Part shown: one piece after another, positions 51,056-64,000 of the stretch
Layout of the letters: each line of letters starts with the position of its first letter
Position numbering within the stretch: position 1 is the stretch's first letter
DNA from: Haliclona indistincta
Lineage: Eukaryota > Porifera > Demospongiae > Haplosclerida > Chalinidae
Assembly (NCBI GenBank): GCA_964017065.1
Contig: OZ024790.1
Location: forward strand, 5,938,737-6,002,736
DNA length: 64,000 nt
Direction of reading: 5' to 3'
Program-made: the position numbers and the translations under genes
Notes under the pieces: generated by a model
Databases searched by the model: none
What the model was told of the DNA's origin: nothing
Seen by the model: the letters and a program-made list of their open reading frames with translations, nothing else

Positions 51056-52331
51056 ATGTCGTCTCGTTGTTTGCTGATACCAGTTCTCGTACTGATAGCT
51101 CAGTCACTGCGCGAGGTAGCTAGTGCAGCTACACCCGGACAGAATATCAACCAAACTAGCGTCCCTACACTAGTCAAGTTTCATGGTATGTAACGCGGAT
51201 TTACAGTTATTATTCTTGATAGATGCACTGGTGCAGGGATAGCTATGAGTGTCGGTTGGGGCCTAGTAGCTCCTGTAGGAATATCTATTGGATTAATGTA
51301 CAAGTCAGTATGGCCTGGAAAGGGATGGTTCATAGTGAGTAGTCATAGCTGTACTGATATCATGATCGGTATCTGATCAATCAGGCTCATCTAGTCACCA
51401 TGCTGACTGCATTAGCAATCAATGTGCTTGGTATCATACTGATACTGGCCCATGCTAATGGTGTCTGGCTACAAACACAAGTACTAAATCTTCCTCATCA
51501 GATTGCTGGTATAGTCGCCATAACAGCACTTGGTGTTAATGTGAGTCAAGTTCATTGCCTCTACATGTGCGTCATACTGTACTGCAGCCACTGGTAGCTA
51601 TATTCAAGCCGGATCCTGAATCTATATGGTAAGTGAGGTAGTGTGTTAACTCCTTCACCTCTCTAGTTGTAATTCAGGAGAGGATTGTTCAACGTTATTC
51701 ATGGCAGTATTGGAGTGTTTACTGGATTAATAACAGCCAGTATGTCACCTAGCACACACACACGTGAACACACACACACACACGTGAACATACACATACA
51801 CACAAGCTCACATGCGCTAATTTTATTGCAGTGTGTGCGATGCTACTCGGTGTCCACATGTTCCCAATACTAACCAACACATCACCTGATACTCATCGTA
51901 ACACTACCCTCACTATGTCAGCTCTAGCTGGGTACACTATAGTGATCGTTGCTCTATACAACATCTATCCATTACGATACCACAAGAGTGAGTAATGAGT
52001 AACACCACGCCAGATCATGCAGCAGTGTGATCTGTGTTGCTGTACATGCAGGTGTACCAGACCCATATAGTGTCATATCACTAACTAAATCAGTAAGAGC
52101 TGCTGAGAGAGAGGCTACCTTTGCACCGCACAATGCAACCAGTAATGAAGACGACGAAGACGATGATATCAACCTATCCTCTTCTCCAGTAAGTCATGCT
52201 ATAGCTACATGAATGTTATACACTAGTCTGCTCTACAGGACTATATATGTCGGCTAGTGACGTCAGCATTCAGTTTAGTACCATTGATTGGATTAGGAAT
52301 GACAGTTATAATACTAATAGCGACATCATAA
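51056..52331 (+). CDS. Cytochrome b561-domain membrane protein
   Basis: Eight exons (51056-51185, 51237-51334, 51385-51540, 51588-51628, 51678-51739, 51832-51987, 52052-52188, 52239-52331) encode about 290 residues. A signal peptide (LLIPVLVLIAQSLREVASA) precedes VKFHGIAMSVGWGLVAPVGI. Five to six hydrophobic helices follow, with histidines in KFHG, FIAHLVTML, PHQIAGIVAI and NVIHGSIG placed as in b561 haem ligands. After an acidic loop (NEDDEDDDIN) there is a C-terminal membrane anchor. b561 proteins of the FRRS1/DOMON-associated type transfer electrons across membranes to ferric or ascorbate substrates; no DOMON or reelin domain is visible here. Its stop codon is 17 bp from the stop of convergent UBE3C. 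Confidence 0.8.
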
Positions 52332-52348
52332 TAACAGCACTGTAGCAG

Positions 52349-53016
52349 CTAGCTTAGTTCAAATCCAGATCCTGATGTGATGGCGTATATAACCTTGTCT
52401 CTCATTGTTTGCACATCAAGGAACATTGGTAGCTTCAGCAAGTGCATGCACGTACTGGCGGTTGGTAGATGGTCTATATTAGGTACCAGTTGGATGCTGA
52501 ACTGAGGCTGCAGCTCACCGAACCCCAGTAATGGAGGATGAGAGCAACTAGTGACGAATTTGAGCAACAAGCTTCGCTCGGTTTGATCCATTCCCTCAAC
52601 CACCTCCCAGAACATCTTAATATGAGGGTTATCCACTGATGCTGGTTCACCTATACAGAGAGAGAGGGAGGGAGTGAGGAAGGGAGAGAGTGGATGATTA
52701 TCTACTCAGGCGGCCTACCATAATATCGTGTGTTGTTCTTGAGGTCCTGAATATCAATAGCTACCTGAGCTCCAGATATGAGTACCTGTAGTTCATGATG
52801 ATCGAACATGCTCAGCCACTCCTGAGGCACAACACTACACAATCCTTCTCTGAATGCAATAAACTGATTCTCAAGTTGCCTGTTGAGGTAGTAGTCAGCT
52901 AGACAATGAATATACTCCATCCTGTTGCTATTGACAACCGCAATAGTGTCTCCATCTGGCTTCAGTGGAACCAACTAACAAACACACAAAGAGAGAGGGA
53001 GGGAGGGAGGGAGGGA

Positions 53017-53090
<74 letters not shown>

Positions 53091-53341
53091 AATAGGTAGT
53101 GGTAATAATTAGCTTCAGTCGTTACCTTAACTTGATCAAACTGATTGGTAGTCACAGTGAAGTTGAGCCACAGGTCTTCTAGATCATCATGATAATGTTT
53201 TAACCAGAGCATGTGTCGATATATTTCCTGGTCTAGAGAGGAGAGATGATGAGTGTCAACACTACCGTCACCACCGATCGTTAGCTTGCGCAGGAAGAAG
53301 TGAGCAAACGGTAGATCAACCATGTGTTGTTCATATAGAGC

Positions 53342-53386
<45 letters not shown>

Positions 53387-53613
53387 AGGGAGGGAGGGAG
53401 AGAGAGAGAGAGGGAGAGGGAGAGGGAGAGGGAGAGGGAGAGGGAGAGGGAGGGAGGGAGGGAGGGAGGGAGGGAGGGAGGGAGAGAGAGAGGGAGAGGG
53501 AGAGGGAGAGGGAGAGGGAGAGGGAGAGGGAGAGGGAGAGGGAGAGGGAGAGGGAGAGGGAGAGGGAGAGGGAGAGGGAGAGGGAGAGGGAGAGGGAGAG
53601 GGAGAGGGAGAGA

Positions 53614-53669
<56 letters not shown>

Positions 53670-56600
53670 GAGCAAGTAGCTAGGTAGCTGATGTGAGCAG
53701 TCTATAGTACCTTGCCTAGCAATGCTCCTATGAATTTATAGTGTATAGTAGAGTCACCACTAACAAGATGAACCTATAGTATAGTAATAGTAAGCACAGT
53801 GAGTCATTATAACTATCCACTCTCATACATTAGGGTTAGGATACAGGTCACCATCTGCTGTATTCACAAAGTATCCCTTGTTAGGATCCAATCCTGTCCG
53901 CAATGTTTCAGATAGGAACTCTCGAAACAGCCCCCCACCATCGATACCAGCCTCTTCAAGACCCTGGGCATTAACAAGATTAACCCTTAGTTTCTTCCGT
54001 AAATCTAGAGAGAGAGAGGGAGAGAAAGTGGGAGGGAGAGGGAGAGAGGGGGAGGGATGGAGGGAGGGAGGGAGAGAGAGAGAGGGAGGGAGAGAGAGAG
54101 AGAGAGAGGGGGGAGAGGGAGAGAGGGGAGGGAGGGGGAGGAGATAAGGAGAGAGAGAGAAAATGAAAGAGAAAGAGAGAGAGAGTGACGAGAGTTACTG
54201 CTATATGTCGAGTGCAGGGCAAACCTGTTTGTGCTAATTCTGAGAATGCATCTTCATACATGTGATTACGACGAGCCTTTACATTAACCGATTGACCAAT
54301 CAAAAAGTCTTGCAGTGATCCTTGAACCTCGATCCTATCATGAACTATCAGTCGCTGGAAAAACTACAAGAACATTAAGATCATGAAATATCAATGATCA
54401 TTGCTAGCTGAGCATACCTCCACTCTCTCTCTAAATGGGAACACGAATGGTGTCTGTCTGAGAAGATCAGCATGTGTCTGCACTACCTGTGGGACCATGA
54501 GTGGGTGTGGCTGGTCATCACCTGCAGGTACTATAGGGTGGGGCTAGTAGTATACGATACTGCTTACCATCCATATCGACTATAAACAGCTCCATTGGGA
54601 TCCTGTTCAGAGAGAGACACGGCCATTTCTCAGATATCAACTCAACACGTGAATTCCTGTCATTTATTTGACACAGAACATTCCCAAGATACTGTGTAGC
54701 AGTGACAAGATATAAATGATATAATGACGACAGAGAAGCTTACTGTTTTTGCAAAGTGCATGGTAGTGGATGATATAGGGTGTTTGATAGTGTGTAGGTT
54801 AACATATACATCTCTGAGACTGACTGCAATAGCATTCATAGTAGGAAGAGTGAAGGGACAATGAGTGCATAGCTCAAAATCATGAAGACTAGACAGAGAG
54901 AGAGACAGCAAGAGAGAGAATGATGATAGCTGTTGAAGCAGTGTAGCTGTCTCATGGCGGGGCAGAGGCAAGCCATGGCGTAGAGAGAACAGACAAGGGT
55001 GAGGATCACCAAACAATCGATTGATAGTCATGCTAGAGACAGAAGACCAGAGGTTTTGGAGCAGTTGAGGAGAGAGAGATAGTGAGCGGAATAGAACAGT
55101 TTGATGAGGGGTAGCTACACGCTCCACTAGAACATAACATAGCTGAGATACTGATGAGATGAGCTGCTCAGAATCCCTGGAGAGTGAATGAGGATGGGTG
55201 AGTGTGAGGGAAAAAGAGTGAGTGAGTGTGTCTTACGGTTGTGATAGTATCAGCAATGCCAGTGGTCCATTGGTTACAAATGATATCACATCTCGTACTA
55301 CCTCTGATTCATGAGTCACCTATCATCATCACACAATGTGAGCAGTACTTGTATGATCATGATCTCTCTCACCTTCATCTCATCTTCTTCCTCTTCTCCA
55401 GCAGCTAGTGTTGCTAGTGGTCTGGTTGCTGTGTGTGCCAGTGTCTCTGCCACTAGCCTGATCAGCTGTATCACACACTGAGGGCTGAGTGGACCTATAG
55501 CACCATCACACCATCACCATGGTAACACCCACACTCACTCACCATCAGAAAAGCTGACTAGCTCTATCAGACAATATAACATCTCTGGACTACTACTACT
55601 ACCAGTATTAGTAGCCTGTGAGGAGCTAGTAGCCATGATAGTAGCCTGGTTAATAACTTGCTCAATAGTAGTGTGTAGTAGTAGATATGGTAGTACTAAG
55701 TATCGTACATGGTATGATAGAGGAGCACACACTAGCTCTCGTAATATCCACTCTATACTCCTGTAGCAGAGGGTCGGGTCATGTGATATTAGCATGATAT
55801 GGGCTCACTGTGTTTCCATGACAACTAATGGACGCACACACATAGTGAGGAGGCTGGCAGTGAGGGTGTGATGGTGGGTGTGGCCTGGCACAACTTCATC
55901 AGGCTCAGGCACCCGATCCTCGATCACATGACGAAGCATACGATAGTAACCTAGCAACAATAGTAACCTAGCAACACAATAGCAACCTAGCAACCAATAC
56001 CTCGAGTAATCAGATGACTATATATAGTAGACACCACCCCGTGATGTTGCAGACGATAGTTTGATGAGTCAGCAAATACCTCTAATAATCTGAGGGGTGT
56101 GGCTAGTGGCTGCCCTGGCAACATGTACAGGCTGTCACATGACAGCGATAGTAGCCTCCGTAAGCTAACAACAATGGTATCAATCAATGGAATCAAGTCA
56201 GCCCATAGCATGACCCAGCAATGACCAAGACGAACCTATAGTAACACAAGACATGAATTCACTGCAGAAAATAACAATGCCTGGTCAAGTGAAAAAAATA
56301 TTGGTTGCACAACTGTTTGCTTTGATTGGACAACTGTTTGCATTATTACTAGCTCAGAAATACAACTTCTGTTCACTACTAAGCACTTCGTGAGTTGTTT
56401 GAATTGTTAAAAATTGGTCAGAAAATGACGGTGACCAGCAGCAGTTATTTTGTTACACTGTAACAGGTTGTGAGCCATCATGGATAATGGCATTAATAGT
56501 GAAGATGAAATGAGAAGGTGTGAGCTTGCATGTGTGTTAGGTAGCTCACCAGACGATGATGATCATGTTTATGAGAATAGAAGATAAAGAGAAGTTGAGT

Positions 56601-56681
56601 AGACGAGTGGATTGAAGGAACATGATGGAGATCAGTGCTATCAAACCGGACCCTTAGACTATCATACTAGAGAGAGAGTGA

Positions 56682-56741
<60 letters not shown>

Positions 56742-57102
56742 GTGAGAGAGTGAGCGAGTTAGTGAGATCAGCATGATAGCCTACGTACCAAATGTCGTCT
56801 CACACGGTGTCCTCTATATAGTGACTGGAACACAGTGGCTGCTTTAGTGCGCTGCCTCTCTCTCTGTGAGTGGTATGTTATACAATCCAGCTAGCCATGC
56901 AGGTGATGTCCCATACCTCTCTCTCCTCTCTCAGTTTGTAATTTCGCCTCAGCAAGATGGCAGACTGCTCTTCCTACAGAGCAATGATAACCAGGTATAG
57001 CTGTTGCATGTCACGCACCTGTCTACTCGCTCCTCGCATGGTGACTACGGGTCTAGAGCGATACTGACCAACGAACAAATCGACCCTCGGACTAGCCATC
57101 AT
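52349..57102 (-). CDS. UBE3C: HECT-type E3 ubiquitin ligase UBE3C
   Basis: Exon 1 (57102 to about 57019) reads [20 protein letters not shown] followed by MRGASRQ, like the UBE3C N-terminus. An IQ-type motif lies near 56790-56863 ([17 protein letters not shown]). Helical middle exons follow down to about 54300. The HECT domain spans about 54300-52349, including [54 protein letters not shown] and [15 protein letters not shown] with the catalytic Cys, ending FELS. Known role: a proteasome-associated ligase extending ubiquitin chains on stalled substrates. Introns contain long (GA)n tracts, which are (CT)n in the gene's sense. It is head-to-head with POMGNT1 (48 bp) and tail-to-tail with the b561 gene (17 bp). 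The middle exon boundaries were not all resolved. Confidence 0.93.
52999..53090 (-). repeat. (CT)n tract (sense) in a UBE3C intron
   Basis: On the plus strand this is GGGAGGGAGGGAG followed by (GA)n. In the sense of UBE3C it is a long polypyrimidine tract a few bases before the TTTGTTAG|TTGGTTCC acceptor at about 52977. Confidence 0.95.
53343..53672 (-). repeat. Long CT/CCCTCT tract ending at a UBE3C acceptor
   Basis: About 330 bp of (GA)n, (GGGA)n and (GGGAGA)n on the plus strand. In gene sense it is an unbroken polypyrimidine stretch ending CTCTCAG|GCTCTATATG at about 53341. Confidence 0.95.
54008..54184 (-). repeat. Purine tract (plus strand) in a UBE3C intron
   Basis: Irregular GA/GGGA repeats. 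In gene sense this is a polypyrimidine tract ending CTCTCTAG|ATTTACGGAAG at about 54005, again adjoining an acceptor. Confidence 0.9.
56670..56750 (-). repeat. (CT)n tract in a UBE3C intron
   Basis: About 75 bp of GA on the plus strand between exons of UBE3C. In gene sense the CT tract ends in CTCTCTAG|TATGATAG near 56668. Confidence 0.9.
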
Positions 57103-57150
57103 GTTGCAATACTAGGAGGCGGGGTCGACACGCCCACACCGATCGCGAGC
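57103..57150. promoter_or_regulatory. 48-bp bidirectional promoter of UBE3C and POMGNT1
   Basis: The divergent start codons lie at 57102 (minus) and 57151 (plus). The interval is GC-rich (GGAGGCGGGGTCGACACGCC, a GC-box-like core, near 57115) and has no TATA box. Transcription starts are likely to lie within or beyond each other's leader or first exon. If UBE3C uses the internal ATG at its MRGASRQ, the interval widens to about 110 bp. Confidence 0.6.
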
Positions 57151-60456
<3,306 letters not shown>

Positions 60457-60612
60457 CAAATCAATTTTTAATTATATTTTTATTCAGTTCATTGTTTTTT
60501 TACTAACTTGCTATAATGAGATTCAATGCTGTCTGGTTACTAGTATAGAGAGGTGTGATCATACATATGAATGGTTGTAGACTTATTTATAGGTGATGAG
60601 AGTCTTGTTGTA

Positions 60613-60765
60613 CAGCGGTTTTATTATTTCTTACAAGGAAGATTTGAGTGTAAAGCTTCACCTTGCAGTCACTGATGTGTCAAGTCGCATGATCAAAGAC
60701 ATTTTAACGCATTAGTGCTCCACACTTTACGGTCTACACTTTATCTTTGCAAGAAGTAATCACTG
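60613..60765. repeat. MITE, CAGCGGTTTCACTACT family, copy 3 (diverged)
   Basis: Left end TA-CAGCGGTTTTATTATTTCTT and right end TTGCAAGAAGTAATCACTG-TA are inverted and flanked by TA. The interior retains only weak similarity (CACTTTACGG...CTTTA) to copies 1 and 2. It lies in the 3' flank of POMGNT1. Confidence 0.6.
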
Positions 60766-60894
60766 TATTGTTGTCTAGCTACTGTCTAACCAGGTACACC
60801 AACTCTTGGGTACACAATATTTGACTCCATCTCTACTCACTCTTGACTTCATTATCGAACAAGAATCAATTTAAAAAATAATTTAGAAATTTTC

Positions 60895-61467
60895 AGTTCT
60901 AACCTCTGCAAAGATCCCTTCTCGTCTTGAGCCCACCCATCTGTCCTTTAATGGCTCTCGTCCTGATGGTGTCACTATGGTCCCTTGGACAAGAGGAAAG
61001 TGCCTTGCTTGGGATGCTACCTGTGTTGACACCTTTGCCCCTTCTTACCTGCCTTCTGCTGCTACTGATGTGGGATTGGTTGCGGACAGAGCGGAAGAAA
61101 AGAAAATAAAGAAATATGCTAATCTTCAAAGAGAGCTCTGTTTTTCCCCTATTGCGTTTGATACCATGGGGGTTGTTGGCTCTAAATCTATGCTGTTTTT
61201 GAGAGACCTTGGTCGTCGTATCCGTGCCACCTCTAACGACCCCAAGTCATTTATATATCTTCTCCGCCGTCTTGCTGTGACTGTCCAAAGAGGGAACGCC
61301 ATTTCTATCTTAGGAACAATTGCTTAAATTTATTTTTATTATTTTCTTTTTTTTTTTTTTTTGTGTTCATTTTGGGTTTTTGTTGTTTATTTCTGCTTTG
61401 TATTGTTTGCCTTATTTTCTGCCTCATTATGTAAATCTAACTACAAAAAAAAAAAAAAAAAAAAAAA
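60895..61467 (+). mobile_element. 5'-truncated non-LTR retroelement with poly(A) tail
   Basis: An open frame to 61327 encodes GLVADRAEEKKIKKYANLQR and FLRDLGRRIRATSNDPKSFI, which I recognise as the extreme C-terminal part of retroelement ORFs of the same general type as the fragment at 12034. A T-rich 3' region and a 23-base poly(A) (61445-61467) follow. AGTTCTA occurs at both edges (about 60894 and 61468), a possible 7-bp target duplication. These features suggest a recent, heavily 5'-truncated LINE insertion in the 3' flank between POMGNT1 and DEPDC1. Confidence 0.65.
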
Positions 61468-61615
61468 GTTCTATTCATAATAAAAATAATCAGTTTCAAT
61501 GTTTCTTACTAAGTGAGGTTGTTGATGGGTACTTGGCTGCATAAACTTCAGGATATACCTTCTTAAACTATAGAGAAGGCGTGTGAATGCATGATGGTTA
61601 TAATGCACCTCCGAG

Positions 61616-63923
61616 CTACCATACCTGTTTAAGATGTCTCTTCCTTGTCTTGCTGGACATATTCTCATTGCTAGCTATGGTATCCAATAGCTGTGCTATC
61701 TCATCGTGTGACGATGCTTGGGCGCTGTATTGCTGGGCACTGACCCTCTGACAGTAGACTGGTTCCCTCCTCACAGGACAGCAATGGAGTGATTCAGCCT
61801 TAGGTAGCTCACTAACCGATCGTCTAGACTCAACCTCTCTCTTGATATCACACGGCACGGTGAATATAGTGTGATAGTGCTGCGCCATGAACCATACCAC
61901 ATCACTACACGATGATACCATGTCACTGCAGTCACCAGGAGCTGATAGCTGTTGATCACTGTGATCAGGTGATCTGAGTATAGCTGGAGCCAAGGCCTCT
62001 AGTAGCTACACGAGAAAATGAGACATTGCTCTGCATGTTAAACTGAACAAGTGATGTTTCACGCAATCCTGTGCTGCTAAGACGAGTACGAGTGTATGTT
62101 TAAATGACTTAATGTCACTTACTGACCATGTCTCTGTTAGACTGACGAGAAGAGAGAGTAAGTGATGTATTAGATGAAGTCTTGCTAATGAAACGCAGTG
62201 TACGATGTAGCTTAACACGATTGCTCTGGACCATCAGCAGGCTTGCTAGCTGTAATATAGCTACAGCTCTTGCAGACTGCTCACTACTGCCGCGTATCAA
62301 TCCTACAGTATGATCCATATAAATTATGATATATATACACACTGCAGCTTACCTAGTGTAGCCATGTGGAGCTGATATAACCTACTGTCCACCATTGGAT
62401 GAGGTAGTGTAGTGAAGTATGCTGTCAAGGCCTCCATCACATCACTACCAAACCCAGGGTAAGGTGAGGGACGATCATTACCACCAGGCCCTACAGTAAC
62501 ACATGATCAGTGATAGCTAGCTAGCTAGTGCTGGTCGCTTACATTTAGAGAGACACTTAAATGCCATTATAACCCAGCTGGGTAGATCATGTTCAGTGGG
62601 TGTGGCACTCTGCCCACCAGCAGTAGCAGCACTAGTAGCATTCACTAGTTCACGAGGTAGCCCGGGTACAGCTCTCAACCTACAGTGAATCAATAGAGAG
62701 TTTTAGTTAGCCGTTTACGCCACATGGCTGAACGTCAACAGCTGGTACAATGACGTCAGCGATGAGGGCAATCTAGTCGTGTGTACAACACTGTAGTGCA
62801 CACAGTATTTTGCAAACGCTTGTAAAACACACAAAAACAGAAACTTAAAGCATTGCCTTCTTGCTAGCTTGTAACTAACGTGCAGGAAACCTAGAAGCGC
62901 CACTTCATTTACTAGTAGCGTAGGTGAGTGAGAGGTGTGACCATGTCTTTGAAAACCATACGGGAAAACCAGGTGCCACCCAATGTAACGAAAAAATTGA
63001 ACGCGAGGCTGGGGTTAACGGCAGATCACGTGCTAATTTCTGATGTTGCCACTGCCAGACGTTAGCCGTTGGTGCAAATAAACGTGTAACTAAAACTCTC
63101 CAATGAATACTAGCCAACAGCTAAAAAAAATACATACCGCGATAATGTGACAACCCTCCATACTGCTGACACCTCATGATCAGTGGGTGTGGTCAGTATT
63201 TTGCTAGCTGATGAAGGAGTGGGCGTGGTTAATGTGTTAGTGTGTAGCTCAGCTAGACGTGGACGAACAGCACCAGCGCCAGCAGGAGTGGGCGTGTCAT
63301 CTAGATAGAGAGAAATTTAATTTGCTCGCTCATTCACACCCTCCCTTACTCTCACTCACACCTCTCACTCACCTGTGCTACTAGTAAATGAAGTGGCGTG
63401 AGTGTTAGCAATGCACTGATCCGCAGCCACACCCTCTTCATCTGGAGCCACGCCCAGTTCTTCATCATCCAGAAAGTTGAACGGACCAGGTATGGTCACG
63501 AACCGATAGAGGCGTGGTCCATCCTCAAAGCCTCTCATCTCCTTGGTCTCCCTCACACTCTCTATTACATCACTGAGCACGAACTTGTTCAGTAGTGTCA
63601 CAGCCTATTATACAGAGAAGATCATGTGATCTCGCCAGCTAGCCACTCACCTGGTCTCTGACTACAGTACCAAACAGGCCTGAAGCTTGCAGGTCGTGCA
63701 GTAGCCATTCTGCTGCCTCGTACCCGCTGAAACAATCGTCATAATGACGCATCCTCACTCTCCTACGACCACGAGGCATGTTCCCGCGGAATCGCTCGAT
63801 CACTTGCCGCCACTACATGGACGAACTATGATAATAGTGATCAGAGGCGTTATCTACTCGTACCAGTTCTGTAGCTGTAGTGGCTGCGCTATCAGTACTG
63901 CTGCTGTTGTTTATAGCTGCCAT
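61616..63923 (-). CDS. DEPDC1: DEPDC1-type DEP and RhoGAP-like domain protein
   Basis: Minus-strand exons: 63923-63864, 63812-63651, 63604-63373, 63300-63138, then further exons at about 62680-62542, 62490-62355, 62302-62130 and about 62008-61616. After a Ser/Thr-rich start the DEP domain reads WRQVIERFRGNMPRGRRRVR, CFSGYEAAEWLLHDL and VTLLNKFVLSDVIESVRETK. After a proline/threonine linker comes the RhoGAP-like part: DLPSWVIMAFKCLSK, ALTAYFTTLPHPMVDSRLYQ, AVAILQLASLLMVQSNRVKL and APAILRSP. DEPDC1/DEPDC1B proteins act in cell-cycle and Rho signalling in vertebrates; the RhoGAP fold often lacks the arginine finger, and none is obvious here. The last exon is uncertain: the frame ends KQVW-stop, but CAG|GTATGG there could be a donor with another exon beyond. 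Confidence 0.82.
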
Positions 63924-64000
63924 CACAAGTTTTGAAATGTCCCGCTAGAGGGCCACGCCCTTGTTATGACCACGCCCTGGAAGCACATGGAGCTGGAGTT

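Noticed and set aside
54660..55127. Separate 155-residue minus-strand gene
   Set aside because: It is part of the UBE3C exon chain with intron read-through at its ends.

Overview
The window looks like animal nuclear DNA from a compact, intron-dense genome, most likely a sponge. Short exons are bounded by GT...AG introns, metazoan housekeeping genes are packed head-to-head and tail-to-tail tens of bases apart, and repeat-rich islands separate the gene blocks. The sponge assignment is an inference from this compactness and from the Ig/FN3 receptor, SWIM-ULP1 and TRP-like genes; no species marker is present.

Bases 1-34900 are mostly repeats and lineage-specific genes. A decayed homeobox gene (891-1850) carries a near-perfect palindromic element in its homeodomain intron. 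Several non-autonomous inverted-repeat elements follow. An ankyrin/TRP-like cation channel gene (7414-14204, +) has a retroelement fragment in one intron, a stray copy of its last exon at 2169 and a copied exon/intron segment at 14495. A receptor tail with tyrosine motifs (15725-16400, -) lies beside a 2.5-kb 28-bp minisatellite (17240-19770). Two frameshifted copies of an Ig/FN3 receptor gene (21271-22674 and 30990-32560, both -) keep different parts of the same ancestral gene. Between them sit an astacin metalloprotease with two C2 domains (25177-26806, -) and a SWIM/ULP1-protease/PHD gene (29125-30905, -). A MULE-like element with 9-bp target duplications occupies 32604-33990.

Bases 34965-63923 form a dense block of conserved genes: ATG4 (+), NDUFB7 (-), CCDC130/YJU2B (-), glycogen debranching enzyme AGL (+), a four-EF-hand protein (-), PRR5/Protor (+), a cytochrome b561-like membrane protein (+), the HECT ligase UBE3C (-), the O-mannose glycosyltransferase POMGNT1 (+) and DEPDC1 (-). 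Start codons of divergent pairs are 48-99 bp apart and stop codons of convergent pairs as little as 17 bp apart, so promoters and 3' ends must be shared or overlapping. The genes belong to different pathways (autophagy, respiration, splicing, glycogen, mTORC2, ubiquitin, glycosylation, cell cycle); nothing suggests a functional cluster.

The most notable unexplained structure is the link between tandem repeats and splice sites. Minisatellites in ATG4 and AGL are arrays of the 5' splice site itself, and many (CT)n tracts end exactly at a 3' splice site.
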